IMG/VR virus record: IMGVR_UViG_3300009168_000024
Location: 1-46,734 of that record
DNA: 46,734 nucleotides
From: a virus
Reading direction: 5' to 3' (one strand)
Under the pieces are notes generated by a model, which was not told the DNA's origin, did not search any database, and saw only the letters and a program-made list of their open reading frames with translations. This document shows, one piece after another, positions 37,671-46,734 of the stretch. Both the position numbers and the translations under genes were made by a program. Within the stretch, counting starts at the first letter, position 1; each line of letters opens with the position of its first letter.

Positions 37671-40600
37671 CAGGCCAGCGTTCCCCACATCTCAACGTCA
37701 CCCAGCACAAGGTAGTTGCTCACGGTCTGGAGGATGCGGATGTAGCGGTATGCCGCCGCACCCGTGACGGCCCAACTCGACCACAGGTTGTCGGCGATGC
37801 CCGGCGTGGGCACGGACAGCAGGTCCACCCATGCCGTGGCCCCATCATCGTTGGAGCCCTGCACCACGAACGCCCCGGGATGGGTGCCACCACTGCGCCC
37901 GAGGATGCCCAGCCGGGTGAGCGTGAACGTCCGGCCCGCCCCGAAGTTCGCCTTCCACCACTGGTTCGCACCACTCTGCGTGTGCGAGCAACCGGCTGAC
38001 CCCTCGGTCAGGTGGTCGGTCGCCTTATTGGCCGTGCGTGCCCCGTCTTGGTCCGTGGACTGGGTCGCCGTGTACTTGGACGGGTGCGGGTTGGTGTACG
38101 TCCCGGCACCAGCGTTCAGGCCGAGGGCGTTGAACACACCGTTGAACCCGTTGACCGACCACGGCCACGTCGTCGGGTAGGTCAGGGCGATGAACGTGTC
38201 GATGGACACGATGCCCCCACCGAGGTCGGACACATACAGGGCACCGAACCGAATCTCGGTCACGTCATCGACGCTGACGCCGTGGCTGTCGGACACGGTG
38301 ATGGACCCACCGCCACCACCGGCTGACCCCTGCACGTAGGTGACCAGCACCTCGGCGAGGTTGGCCGGTGGTGCATCGAAGGCCAGCGATGACCCGGTGA
38401 TGGCGTAGTCGGCAGGCAGTGCCTGCACACCGTTGATGGTGACCACGGCGATGCCACCGGGTGGGGCTGCCGTCAGGGCAAACGTCGTCAGGATGCCGTT
38501 GCCGATGAAGGCGTCCTGCGTCAGCGTTCCTGTCGGACCAGCGGGCCCTGCCGGACCGGCGGGACCAGCCACGCCGCCACTGAGTTGGGTGATGGCGAAG
38601 GACAGGAACAGGCGGATGTCGGAGGCGTGGCCGTATGTGGCAGCCGATGCCGTCGTGAACTCGACATAGTCGCCAGCATTCAGGTACGCGATGGCCGTCG
38701 AGATAAGGCCGTTGAGCGACGTGCCCGGCTGGTTGTACGTCCCACGGATGTTGGTCGTGCCGTTCACCCGGAACTGCGTATCGGACGCGCCCGCGCTGGC
38801 ACGGTAGGCGTTGGCCACGAGCAGGTAGTAGCCGCTCACCGGGATGGTCAGTCGAGACGGGTTCGCCGCATCGTGGAAGCCGCTGGTGTCGAACTCCTCG
38901 GCGTCGTACGCGAACGCTGTCATGCCGCTCGTGGTCTGTACCGTGGTCCGGTAGACCTTGGCCCCGGCGAACGCTGCGCCACCACCGCCGCCACCAGCAG
39001 CCACGGTGCCCGGCTTCCAGATGCTCCCGTCCCAGACCAGCGCCTGCCCACTGGTGGGCGGAACGGTCGACGTGTTCACGTCGGACAGGTAGTCGAGCGG
39101 GATGGGCGGCAGGTCAGCGAGCGTGAGCGGTGGCCCGTAGATGTTCTCGCCGGTGTTCACCCACTCGGCGGTCGTCTGGTCGTACTCCCAGATATCCCCC
39201 GTGTCGGCGTCGATGTAGGTGTGGGTCGCGTCCGTGTTGACCGTGGTGGTGGGCGGCGTCGGTGGCGGCGTGCCCGGAATGGCCATCCACTCGACGGTCA
39301 CCACGCCGTCGCACTGCGGTGCCCACTGCCCGTTGCGGGCGAGTCGGTACTGGGTCGGTGTGCCCCACGATGGATGGGCGTGGGTCAGGTCGGCGTACGC
39401 CCAGCCACCGGTGCCAATCTGTGAGTTGTCCACCCACCCGTGGACGTTGCTGCCTGCGTTGTAGCCCCACACCTTGTCGAACGTGCCGGTGCCACCGACG
39501 CCCCATGCGAAGCCGGGATGGAGGACGACGCCGCCCGACCCACCGTCACCGTCGAGGTCTTGCAACTGGAGTTCCAGCGCACCCGACTCGGTCCATGGAT
39601 AGGTCGATGACGCCACGACCGTCCACGTCCCACGAGCCCGCAGCGCGTAGCCCGACGAACACAGGTTGACCTTGCCGGTCATCCAATGCATGTGCCCGCC
39701 GATGGACGCACCCGGCGCGGCGGTGACCGTGTGGGTAACGGCGGGACAGGGACCGGTGCCGCCCGTCGTCGTGACGGGCGGGCCATGGCCGAGGGCCCAC
39801 TCGGGGTCGTCAAGGATGGGGATGGACGGGAGCAGGTCGGGGTTGGGCGGGACGGTGTCCTGCCGTGGGGAGATGGACAGGTCGAGGTCGGTGTGGCCAT
39901 CGGGATAGGACGACCACGTCCAGCCCCAGATGGTCCAGTAGTGGGAGCCCCAGCGGGTGGTGTCGACGACGCCCCGCTTGATGACGATGGGAATGTCGTC
40001 GGTGATGTTCCAGCCATCCTTGACATCGAGTGAGCCGACCCGGATGCCGATGGCCAACTGCTTGCCCACCTTGGAGATGGACATGGCCTGCTGCCGTGCC
40101 CGCCGCCGGAGGTCGTTGAGGTCGGCCAAGTCCTGATACACGACCGACTGCGGGAACGCGCCCCACGTGGACGGCGCGATGCCCGGGGCGGGCTCCTTGT
40201 GGTAGAAGGTCTTGGCCCCGGTGGCCGTTCGCCCGATGGCGTTGAGGCTGGTGCCGAAGTCACCGAAGGGCACGGTGCGGAACCCTTGGATGAGCCCGCC
40301 GTACTCCATGCGCAGGTTGTCACGAGCCGGGGCCAGTGGCTCGATGACCCGCCAGCGATAGATGCCGTCGGCACCCTTCTCGCAGATGATGCGGGTGCGC
40401 TTGCCGGTGCCTGCCCGGTGTGACTCCAACAGCCCGGCGATGAACGGCAGCCGTGACTTGAACGAGGCGTACAGGTCCAGCACCGCGTCCATCTCGACGA
40501 TGTCGCCGACCTCGATGAACCCGACCGGGCTGTTGGCCGTGGCTTTGGCCCTCGCCAACTGGTCGGCCACAATCTGCTTGATGGTCTGCTGGACGTACTT

Positions 40601-42415
40601 GCCACCACCCTTGGTCGTGGGCAGGTCGGCGTTCTGTGGGTCGTACCGCTCCTCCTGCGACAGCATCAGCAGGCCGAGGTAGTCGGTCCCGTAGAAGACC
40701 ACCTCGTCCTCGGTGGCGTCGAAGTCGGTGACGAGCCCGGCGGTCATCTCGCGCCAGCCCTCACCCCGGTACATCTCCAGCGCCCAGTGGGTCTGGTACG
40801 GCTCGATGACCGACGCTTGTGGGTGGGTCACCGGGAGCGTGAAGAAGAACTCACCGGCGGCGTTGTAGTACTCGCTGGCCCCGGCGTTGCCCGCATCGGA
40901 CAGCGTTGCCACCACCGTGCCCGGTCGCCGGTCGGCGTAGGCCACACCGGCGCTGTTCTTCATGTTGCGCACGACGATGCGCCAGCGGTCGCGCTTGCGA
41001 CCGTAGCCGGTCATGAAGTCGAGGACGCCCGGGTCCGGGTCGTACGGCGCGGTGATGGTGAAGTCGCCGTACACCCACGCGCTCACCCCACCCGAGGAGT
41101 TGACCGCACGGATGCGGTACGAGTACCTACCTTCGCCTGCTGGACCACCACCGACCCCGAGGGTCAGGCGTGAACCCCGGTACAGGGTCCGCAGGGTCTG
41201 CAGGTAGTCGCCGCCCGACACGGTGACCGGGGAACTCGCCGGGATGATGACGCGGCCTGAATCCCAGTACATCGTCCCGGCGTCCCATGTCGGGTCGCTC
41301 GGGACGGTTCGGTCCCTGACTTGGACCTCCATCGAACTTGCCGCCCGGGGGTTGGAGTCGCGGTACGAGACTTGAAAGTAGACGCCGTTGAGCGATGCGC
41401 GAGGGGCGTTGCTCGGTAGCGGGTTGGAGACGGTCGGGCTGACCGTCGTCAGGCGCAGTGCCTCGTACGCGGTCATCGGCGTCCACTCGCCCGCGTTGTT
41501 CTTGACTCGGGCTCGCCAGATGTACGACACGCCCTTCTGGAGGCTGCCCGGGATGGGCACTTCGAAGATGCCCGCCGTCACCTCGTTGGCGTCCGGTGTC
41601 AGGTCGGTCCCGCCGGGCCATACGTTCGTCCCTCCTGCGGTCTGGCGCACCTCGACCGTGTACTTGGTCATCTTGTTGCCAGCACGACCGGGCTCGTACT
41701 CGGCGCTGAACATGTTGTCGGGGCTCTCGGCGATATCCCCCACCGGGCCGATGAGGACGGTCTGGCCCGGCCCACCCTTGCGCTCGATGGTGAGGCGAAG
41801 GACGGGGTGGTACCCCGTGTTCACATGGTTGTTGCTGCCGACCACCCAGTCACGGTTGGCCCCGGCCTCGCCTGCCTGCAGCATGACCACGCCGTGGTTG
41901 GGCTTGTTCAGACCGGCGGCATTGTTGACGAGGACCGACGCCGGTGCCCATGCCTTGACGATGGGCAGGACCGGCACCACGTTCTCGCGTCCGGCGGTCG
42001 ACGACAGCCATGCGTAGACCTTGTAGTTCTCGTCGGTGGCGATGCCGTTGATGTTGTCGCCCGTCTCGGTTTCCCAGCCCTCCTCGTCACCACCGGCCTC
42101 GGTCCATGCGGTCTTCTTGTAGGCCATCCGCAGGTTGGTGTCGGAGGGGTCGATGGCCGTGGTCTTGAACCCGGCGTGGTCGGCAGCGGTGTACAGCAGG
42201 AGTTCGGCCTTCTTGACCGCCTTGATGTCGACCCAGTCGATGTCGAACTCAAGCAGTGAGGCGAACTCGGTCCACATGCCGGTGCTGCGCCCACCGATGA
42301 GGTGTTCCTCGCCCTTGGCCATCTTCCACTCGCCGAAGGGCACGTCCGCGCTGTCACGGTCACGGCGCAGCGAGGCTGCCTGCAGTGGCGAGAGATACAG
42401 AATCTCGTCGGCCAT
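37670..42415 (-). CDS. Tail tip / minor tail protein with collagen-like and discoidin-like domains
   Basis: 1,581 residues. The N-terminal part (1-210) looks like a jelly-roll or adhesin-type domain. Fibronectin-III-like strands follow at about 235-440 (YIWRARVKNNAGEWTP, YSYRIRAVNSSGGVSAW). A Tal/minor-tail core, with RWRIVVRNMKNSAGVAYADRRPG and a later GTSLNAIGRTATGAK, spans about 480-860. Near 1281-1293 there is a short collagen-like GPAGPAGPAGP run. The C terminus (about 1430-1581) resembles an F5/8 type C (discoidin) carbohydrate-binding domain, with FVVQGSNDDGATAWVDL and YRYIRILQT...VEMWG. It would contact the host surface. It follows the Dit-like gene. Confidence 0.78.
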   Translation of the reverse strand: MADEILYLSPLQAASLRRDRDSADVPFGEWKMAKGEEHLIGGRSTGMWTEFASLLEFDIDWVDIKAVKKAELLLYTAADHAGFKTTAIDPSDTNLRMAYKKTAWTEAGGDEEGWETETGDNINGIATDENYKVYAWLSSTAGRENVVPVLPIVKAWAPASVLVNNAAGLNKPNHGVVMLQAGEAGANRDWVVGSNNHVNTGYHPVLRLTIERKGGPGQTVLIGPVGDIAESPDNMFSAEYEPGRAGNKMTKYTVEVRQTAGGTNVWPGGTDLTPDANEVTAGIFEVPIPGSLQKGVSYIWRARVKNNAGEWTPMTAYEALRLTTVSPTVSNPLPSNAPRASLNGVYFQVSYRDSNPRAASSMEVQVRDRTVPSDPTWDAGTMYWDSGRVIIPASSPVTVSGGDYLQTLRTLYRGSRLTLGVGGGPAGEGRYSYRIRAVNSSGGVSAWVYGDFTITAPYDPDPGVLDFMTGYGRKRDRWRIVVRNMKNSAGVAYADRRPGTVVATLSDAGNAGASEYYNAAGEFFFTLPVTHPQASVIEPYQTHWALEMYRGEGWREMTAGLVTDFDATEDEVVFYGTDYLGLLMLSQEERYDPQNADLPTTKGGGKYVQQTIKQIVADQLARAKATANSPVGFIEVGDIVEMDAVLDLYASFKSRLPFIAGLLESHRAGTGKRTRIICEKGADGIYRWRVIEPLAPARDNLRMEYGGLIQGFRTVPFGDFGTSLNAIGRTATGAKTFYHKEPAPGIAPSTWGAFPQSVVYQDLADLNDLRRRARQQAMSISKVGKQLAIGIRVGSLDVKDGWNITDDIPIVIKRGVVDTTRWGSHYWTIWGWTWSSYPDGHTDLDLSISPRQDTVPPNPDLLPSIPILDDPEWALGHGPPVTTTGGTGPCPAVTHTVTAAPGASIGGHMHWMTGKVNLCSSGYALRARGTWTVVASSTYPWTESGALELQLQDLDGDGGSGGVVLHPGFAWGVGGTGTFDKVWGYNAGSNVHGWVDNSQIGTGGWAYADLTHAHPSWGTPTQYRLARNGQWAPQCDGVVTVEWMAIPGTPPPTPPTTTVNTDATHTYIDADTGDIWEYDQTTAEWVNTGENIYGPPLTLADLPPIPLDYLSDVNTSTVPPTSGQALVWDGSIWKPGTVAAGGGGGGAAFAGAKVYRTTVQTTSGMTAFAYDAEEFDTSGFHDAANPSRLTIPVSGYYLLVANAYRASAGASDTQFRVNGTTNIRGTYNQPGTSLNGLISTAIAYLNAGDYVEFTTASAATYGHASDIRLFLSFAITQLSGGVAGPAGPAGPAGPTGTLTQDAFIGNGILTTFALTAAPPGGIAVVTINGVQALPADYAITGSSLAFDAPPANLAEVLVTYVQGSAGGGGGSITVSDSHGVSVDDVTEIRFGALYVSDLGGGIVSIDTFIALTYPTTWPWSVNGFNGVFNALGLNAGAGTYTNPHPSKYTATQSTDQDGARTANKATDHLTEGSAGCSHTQSGANQWWKANFGAGRTFTLTRLGILGRSGGTHPGAFVVQGSNDDGATAWVDLLSVPTPGIADNLWSSWAVTGAAAYRYIRILQTVSNYLVLGDVEMWGTLA

Positions 42416-42418
42416 GGC

Positions 42419-43384
42419 CTAGGCGAACGATTCGCTGTACATCACCCGGGTGTTGTCACCGAACGGACCGGTCGACCACGCCGTGCTGATGGTCAGGTTG
42501 CTGACCCCGGGCGGGACAGTGGGGTGAACCGTGTCACCGACGAACTCCTGCAGGTCCATGCGCAGGGCCTCGTGGCTGTCGACCTCCAGCGTGGTCACCT
42601 TGAGCGAGCCCGAGTAGCGGATGACCTGCACCTTGTTGACCTGCGGCACGTGCAGCCGCAGCATCGTGGCCCCGATGGCGAACTGGACGTAGGCCCCACT
42701 CGGTGACCCGGCCCAGTTGGCGGGCAACTCCAGCAGGATGTCGAGCGGTGCGGGGTAGTCGCCCCGGTTGCGCAGGGTGAAGGTTCCGGCGGTCGTCCGG
42801 TACACCCAGATGGGCGGACGCACGTACATCCGGGGGTCGGCGCACTCCAGTTGTGCTTGGAACGACACGGCCCCACCCCGCGTGGGGTCTGCGCCACGGC
42901 CCTGCCCCGAGTCCCGGCGGAGCATGAACGCGGGCTGGCCACGGGGGCGGCAACGGAACTCCAGTGGCCGGTAACTGGGGATGGCCGAGCCCGCACCGAA
43001 GTCCACGCTGTCGGCGGTGGGCAGTTCGAACTCCAGTGGGAGGTAGCCGTAGCGGGACTGGTCGGCGGCATAGGCGATGGTCGGCGTCAGCGCCGTTCGC
43101 ACCACCTGCACCCGGTCCTGCAGGTCACCGGGCCCGATGCCGTAGATAGTGCCGCCGAGCCGGATGTAGCGTGCCCCCAAGAACACGTCGCTCACGTCGA
43201 GCCCATCGTCCTGTGCCCGCTTCTCCGTATACCCCACGGCCTGTGCGCTGGAGAAGTCGAACTCCTCCAGCAGCACGCCACGACGCAGGCCACCGGGCTC
43301 CATGGTGACCGTGTTGAGGTCGACTGCCTCCGAGGCGGAAAGCCGGTAGCGGATGGGCCGGGCCAAGGCGTCGAAGTCGGCCAC
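42419..43384 (-). CDS. Distal tail (Dit-like) protein
   Basis: 321 residues. The N terminus RPIRYRLSASEAVDLNTVTMEPGGLRRG followed by VGYTEKRAQDDGLDVSDVFLGARYIRLGGTIYG matches the pattern of Dit-type tail proteins, in which a beta-sandwich ring sits at the tail end (compare phage tail family proteins). The second half contains WVYRTTAGTFTLRNRGDYPAPLDILLEL, the galectin-like module of such proteins. It precedes the tail tip gene as expected. Start ATG; 3 bases after the connector gene's stop. Confidence 0.7.
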   Translation of the reverse strand: MADFDALARPIRYRLSASEAVDLNTVTMEPGGLRRGVLLEEFDFSSAQAVGYTEKRAQDDGLDVSDVFLGARYIRLGGTIYGIGPGDLQDRVQVVRTALTPTIAYAADQSRYGYLPLEFELPTADSVDFGAGSAIPSYRPLEFRCRPRGQPAFMLRRDSGQGRGADPTRGGAVSFQAQLECADPRMYVRPPIWVYRTTAGTFTLRNRGDYPAPLDILLELPANWAGSPSGAYVQFAIGATMLRLHVPQVNKVQVIRYSGSLKVTTLEVDSHEALRMDLQEFVGDTVHPTVPPGVSNLTISTAWSTGPFGDNTRVMYSESFA

Positions 43385-43387
43385 GGC

Positions 43388-44095
43388 TCAGGTCACGTAC
43401 TGGACGGTGGTCATCGGGCTGCGCCGTGGCCGGGCCGACTGCTTGCGCAGCCGCTCGTACGACTGCTCGGCCTGATTGCGCATGCCCTGCAACTGGGTCG
43501 GGCTCACGTCCGTGTTGTTGGTGGCCGCAAGCCACTGCTGGTACAGGCCACGGTCCGCCTCCAGCGTCTGGAAGGCGAGCGACTTCACGTGACGCACGAC
43601 GCACAGGTAGTCGACCGAGTCCTGCAGGTCGAGGATGTCGCTGTCGGCGTCGGGGAAGTGCCGTTCACGGTAGCCGTACAGGGTGCAGGTCACGCCCTCC
43701 GGCTGGTGCAGCCGGTGCGTCTCGGCCAGCATGTTGAACCACCACGTCGACAGCACGATGCGGTCGGCGTACCAGTTCCAGCCGTTGCGGATGAGTCCTT
43801 CCCCGGTCATGAACGGGATGACCACGGGCAGCCCTCCCGGCCACCGGTACTCAATCATCCACATGTAGTTCATCAGGTCGTAGAGGTCGGGGTCCATGCC
43901 AGCCGACGTGTAGAGCGCCGGGTCGAACGGCACCGACAGGAAGTACTCGGCGGGCCGGAACAGTGACAGGTCGGCCAGCGCCTCGGTGATGAAGTCGTCA
44001 AGCAGGGCGTCGACGAAGACCTTGCCATCGTCGTCGCGCAGGGACCGGCGCAGGACGGTCTTCATGTAGTCCCGCGTGGGCGGCGTGAACGGCAC
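43388..44095 (-). CDS. Putative head-tail connector / adaptor protein
   Basis: 235 residues directly after the major capsid gene. The N terminus is helical (TRDYMKTVLRRSLRD...FVDALLDDFITEALADLSLFRP), as in head-tail adaptor proteins of the gp6/gp4 type. It is rich in Trp, Tyr and Met in the centre (LMNYMWMIEYRWPGGLP) and has a charged C-terminal helix. I do not identify a specific family. Preceded by a strong hairpin that separates it from the capsid gene. Confidence 0.6.
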   Translation of the reverse strand: MPFTPPTRDYMKTVLRRSLRDDDGKVFVDALLDDFITEALADLSLFRPAEYFLSVPFDPALYTSAGMDPDLYDLMNYMWMIEYRWPGGLPVVIPFMTGEGLIRNGWNWYADRIVLSTWWFNMLAETHRLHQPEGVTCTLYGYRERHFPDADSDILDLQDSVDYLCVVRHVKSLAFQTLEADRGLYQQWLAATNNTDVSPTQLQGMRNQAEQSYERLRKQSARPRRSPMTTVQYVT

Positions 44096-44129
44096 CGGAC
44101 CTCACCCCTCTCGTGATGCGAAGTATCTA

Positions 44130-44165
44130 CCCCCGGCGGTGCTGGCTGAGAGACACCGCCGGGGG
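44130..44165 (-). terminator. Hairpin between capsid and connector genes
   Basis: Perfect 12-bp stem (CCCCCGGCGGTG/CACCGCCGGGGG) with a 12-base loop, 11 bases after the capsid stop codon. Partial termination here would raise capsid output relative to downstream tail genes. It has no T-run. Confidence 0.7.
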
Positions 44166-44176
44166 AGAAGTGAGGG

Positions 44177-45328
44177 CTACGGGGTGATGTCGGCCCGGAG
44201 GTACTTCCACGCGCCGGGGTTGGTGGCCGGGCCCATCGGGGGCGTGCCATCGAACCCGACCGCAGCCAGACCCCACATGCCCTTCCAGCCCACGAGTCCA
44301 CGCTGGGCCAACGGGTCCGCGTGGTCGCCACCGGGCGCGACCCGGTAGGTCTGGATGGTCTGCCAGTCGCCCCACGCGATGGCCTCGGGGCCCATGAAGA
44401 TGGTGTTGCCATCCACGGCCCGGGTCGTCTCGATGAAGCGGACGCCACGGAACTTGCCAATCTCGGCGTTGAGAAGGGCAGTCGCGTTGGCGTACTTCTG
44501 GGTGTCGGTCCAGCCCAACTCGCCGACCTCGGCCATCACCTTCGCGGCGTCAGCCGGGGAGATGAGGGCGTGGTAGGTGCCGTCGGGGAACTGCGGAATC
44601 TCGGCGACCTTCATCGCCGTGACCACGTCGATGATGCGACCGACAGCGGTGGTCGCCGTCGGGGTGTGGGCAAGCCCACCGGCAGCGAGGACAGCAGCCG
44701 CGTCCTTCTCCGCCGTGTCGACCGCGTTCCACGCGACCTTCTCGGCTGCCGTCGAATAGAGTTCGAACGGCGACAGGAGCGCGGCGAGGTCCGTGATGGC
44801 AACGACCTTGCCCTTCTGGACCCCGGTGTACTCCATGCTGTCGAACAGCATCTTCTCGCTCTCGGGCGGGACGCCTTCAAGCAGGGCCACCGCCGGACTC
44901 AGGTCCGCGAAGGCCGAGTACACCATCTTGTTCGTGCCCGGGACGTTCCGCGCCTTGAGGAACACCCCCTGCTGGAGGATGACCGGCTGGCTGCGCAGGT
45001 TCTCGATGAGGTTGCGCTGCACCAGCGCCGTCACCACCTGCGAGAACGCCCCCGCGTTGAAACCCGCGTTGCTGAATGCCACCCCCGCAGTACCGGCAGC
45101 AAGCGTGCCCGCGTTGGACGGCGGGATGGGCTGGATGTTGACCGCCGCGTCCCAGCCCTGCTGGCCACCCGACGGGCTACCGACACCACCGGCACTACCG
45201 GCGGTATTGGCATGCGGCGCGAGGACGTAGCCCGGGATGGACCCGGCACCCTTGGCGTTGGCGGGCCGGTACTCGGCCCAGACGGACGGCATCGCGCCTG
45301 CGATGAGCCCGCCGAAGAACTCCTGCAT
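44177..45328 (-). CDS. Major capsid protein (HK97 fold)
   Basis: 383 residues. Order follows scaffold and precedes the connector. The N-terminal arm is Gly/Ser/Ala-rich. Hallmarks of the HK97 fold are the E-loop-like region at about 120-190, including LVQRNLIENLRSQPVILQQGVFLKARNVPGTNKMVYSAFADLSP, and the long helix AAEKVAWNAVDTAEKDAAAVLAAGG. The A-domain sequence VMAEVGELGWTDTQKYANATALLNAEIGKFRGVRFIETT also fits. It would form the icosahedral shell. Confidence 0.85.
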   Translation of the reverse strand: MQEFFGGLIAGAMPSVWAEYRPANAKGAGSIPGYVLAPHANTAGSAGGVGSPSGGQQGWDAAVNIQPIPPSNAGTLAAGTAGVAFSNAGFNAGAFSQVVTALVQRNLIENLRSQPVILQQGVFLKARNVPGTNKMVYSAFADLSPAVALLEGVPPESEKMLFDSMEYTGVQKGKVVAITDLAALLSPFELYSTAAEKVAWNAVDTAEKDAAAVLAAGGLAHTPTATTAVGRIIDVVTAMKVAEIPQFPDGTYHALISPADAAKVMAEVGELGWTDTQKYANATALLNAEIGKFRGVRFIETTRAVDGNTIFMGPEAIAWGDWQTIQTYRVAPGGDHADPLAQRGLVGWKGMWGLAAVGFDGTPPMGPATNPGAWKYLRADITP

Positions 45329-45361
45329 CAGGTTCCCTCTCCTCGGCGGGCCTTGCTCAGG

Positions 45362-45985
45362 CTATCCGCCGTTGCGTAGCGCCTCCATCCGCGCCTGCTC
45401 TGCCGGTGACTGGCGGGCCAACTCCTGTAGGAGTTCGTCCTTGGTCATCTGGTCGAGCGGCTTGCGGGGCCCGTTCGGGGTGCGAGGCGGTTGGTTGGTG
45501 TCGACAGGTCCGGTCGGAGCGGGACGGGGCGGGGCACCCACCAGAGCATTCATCCGCGCCAGCGACTCCTCGTTGGCCGATGCCCAGACGGGGTCGGTGG
45601 CCGCAATCTCCCCGGCCAGTGCCGGGAACTGCGCCCGCCGGTTGGCCACGGTGGCCTGCCGTCGGACCTGCTCCAGTTCCTGTTGCGCCGCTTCGTACTG
45701 CGCCTTGTACGAGTTCCCAGCCGGTGTGGTCCCGTCAGCCGCTGCGGATGGAGTCCCGGTACCCCGGAGTTCTTCGACCTGCTTGCGCAGGCTTTCGACC
45801 TCGGCGTTATGGGCTCGGTCGCGCTGGCTAAACCGGTTCCGCCAGATGGCCTCGACTTCCTCGGGTGTCTGGGGCTGGGCTGGAGCGGAGCCTTCGGGCT
45901 GGGGCTGCTGTCCTTCGACAGGAGCCTGTCCTTCTGGCTGCGCAACGCCGCCCGAGATGGACGGGTTGTCAGGCGATAGGGCCAC
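45362..45985 (-). CDS. Scaffolding protein
   Basis: 207 residues. GTG start with GGAGG upstream. Pro/Gln/Glu-rich N terminus, a coiled-coil centre (WRNRFSQRDRAHNAEVESLRKQVEELRG and QYEAAQQELEQVRRQATVANRRAQ) and a Pro-rich hinge. The helical C terminus (LDQMTKDELLQELARQSPAEQARMEALRNGG) would be the capsid-contact end. Acidic, Cys-free composition and the place directly before the capsid gene fit a scaffold. Confidence 0.8.
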   Translation of the reverse strand: MALSPDNPSISGGVAQPEGQAPVEGQQPQPEGSAPAQPQTPEEVEAIWRNRFSQRDRAHNAEVESLRKQVEELRGTGTPSAAADGTTPAGNSYKAQYEAAQQELEQVRRQATVANRRAQFPALAGEIAATDPVWASANEESLARMNALVGAPPRPAPTGPVDTNQPPRTPNGPRKPLDQMTKDELLQELARQSPAEQARMEALRNGG

Positions 45986-46026
45986 CGTGTTACCTCCGTG
46001 AGTCTGCCATAGGGGTGGGCCGAATA

Positions 46027-46734
46027 CTAGCCGCCACCCAGCGACTCAGTCACATCCTCCAGTGCCTCCGTCAGTTCAGGCTCCACCTCGGCCTCGACAC
46101 CACCCACCGGTTGCTGGACGGGGGCCTCGACCGGGCCCTGCTGGGCGGGCGTGGGCGGAACCATCGGGGCCGGAGCGAAGCCCTCCGGCTCGCCGTTCAT
46201 CTGCAACTGCTCCTGACCCGAGGTGGTCCGTGGCCGGAAGTTCTCGCGCTGCAGGCGCTCCTCCTCGGTATCGGGCACGGCACCGGCGGCGATGTCGAGG
46301 GCCAGCCCCGGCCACGAACCCATGGTCTTGACCGTGTCCGCAAGGCCGACCGCCGAGTCGATGGTGTCGGAGAAGATGGACGAGTAGTCAGCGTCGCTGA
46401 TGGTCTTCCACGTGTCGGCCTCGCCCTCGTTCTCCATCTGGGTGAAGTACGACTCGGCGATGGCCTCGACCGAGCGCCGGGCCCAGTTGGGGATGTTGAC
46501 CGGCAAGTCCCACGGCAGCCCGGGGATGAACATGGCCAGTGCCCGGAAGGCATCCTCGTTGTCGGCGAGGAACTGGCGCAACTCGGGGTCGTTCTCCTGC
46601 TGGAGCATCACGTGCTGGTACATCTTGTTGACGTTCTGGATGCCGACCAGCGGCATCTCCAGACCGAACGGCTTGAACAGCAGGAACTCCAGCATCTCGG
46701 GCAGCACCTTGCCCCACATGTAGGACAGCGGGTA
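46027..46734 (-). CDS. Giant polyvalent-type virion protein, C-terminal part
   Basis: Continuation of the gene that begins at 8844. Bases 46612-46734 repeat 1-123, so the new sequence is 46611 down to the TAG at 46027, adding 194 residues. This part contains VGIQNVNKMYQH, a Trp-rich amphipathic section with WARRSVEAIAESYF, and a Pro/Glu/Val-rich tail ending SLGGG. An internal methionine at 46719 is in frame but is not a plausible start, because the frame is open and coding-like far upstream. No recognisable domain is seen in the tail. Scaffold and capsid genes follow at a short distance. Confidence 0.85.
   Translation of the reverse strand, partial: YPLSYMWGKVLPEMLEFLLFKPFGLEMPLVGIQNVNKMYQHVMLQQENDPELRQFLADNEDAFRALAMFIPGLPWDLPVNIPNWARRSVEAIAESYFTQMENEGEADTWKTISDADYSSIFSDTIDSAVGLADTVKTMGSWPGLALDIAAGAVPDTEEERLQRENFRPRTTSGQEQLQMNGEPEGFAPAPMVPPTPAQQGPVEAPVQQPVGGVEAEVEPELTEALEDVTESLGGG
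46612..46734. repeat. Terminal overlap, right copy
   Basis: Exact copy of bases 1-123. Joining the ends restores one uninterrupted reading frame, which supports circular closure. A true short direct terminal repeat cannot be excluded from sequence alone, but a repeat boundary in mid-gene would be unusual. Confidence 0.95.

Overview
The window is a complete, circularly closing genome of a tailed phage of a high-GC, probably actinobacterial, host. The first 123 bases are repeated exactly at the end (1-123 = 46612-46734), so the unique length is 46,611 bp and one giant gene is cut by the linearisation point. Evidence for the host type is the high GC with strong G/C bias at third codon positions, frequent GTG starts, and a GAGGAGAAC-type ribosome binding site before most early genes. 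I recognise no integrase, repressor, tRNA, CRISPR array or insertion sequence, so a lytic lifestyle is the simplest reading.

Two blocks diverge at about 15.5-15.6 kb and converge on a strong hairpin at about 32.66-32.70 kb. The minus-strand late block, in transcription order, runs: small terminase-like gene, large terminase, portal, an 892-aa protein, a 3,142-aa giant protein (8844 down to 1, then 46611 down to 46027), scaffold, major capsid protein, connector, Dit-like protein, a 1,581-aa tail tip/fibre protein, small tail protein, two fibres, coiled-coil protein, C39-like cysteine peptidase (probable lysin), holin and small proteins. No tape measure, tail tube or tail chaperone genes are apparent, which suggests a short-tailed virion or a very diverged tail.

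The plus-strand early block (15637-32648) carries an SSB-like protein, a primase-polymerase/helicase, and then a 1.15-kb noncoding region. That region holds iteron-like repeats (candidate origin), an extended -10 promoter and a roughly 520-nt structured RNA. It continues into an operon of small genes separated by hammerhead ribozymes: two textbook type II copies (20085-20140 and 20444-20497) and a third, atypical copy (19761-19810). Next comes a MoxR-type AAA+ ATPase, an HExxH metallopeptidase with a long acidic domain and a VWA protein, resembling a split CobS/CobT or MoxR-VWA system. After these are small genes, a putative ADP-ribosyltransferase, DNA-binding proteins, a protein built from recombining LTPEATAP modules, an RlpA-like secreted protein, a RusA resolvase, a secreted Thr-Pro-rich protein and a Cas4-like exonuclease.

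The observations most worth a second look are the chain of self-cleaving ribozymes that appears to release a large noncoding RNA and to cut a polycistronic mRNA between genes, the AAA+/metallopeptidase/VWA triad, and the giant protein with ParB-like and metallopeptidase motifs encoded among virion genes.
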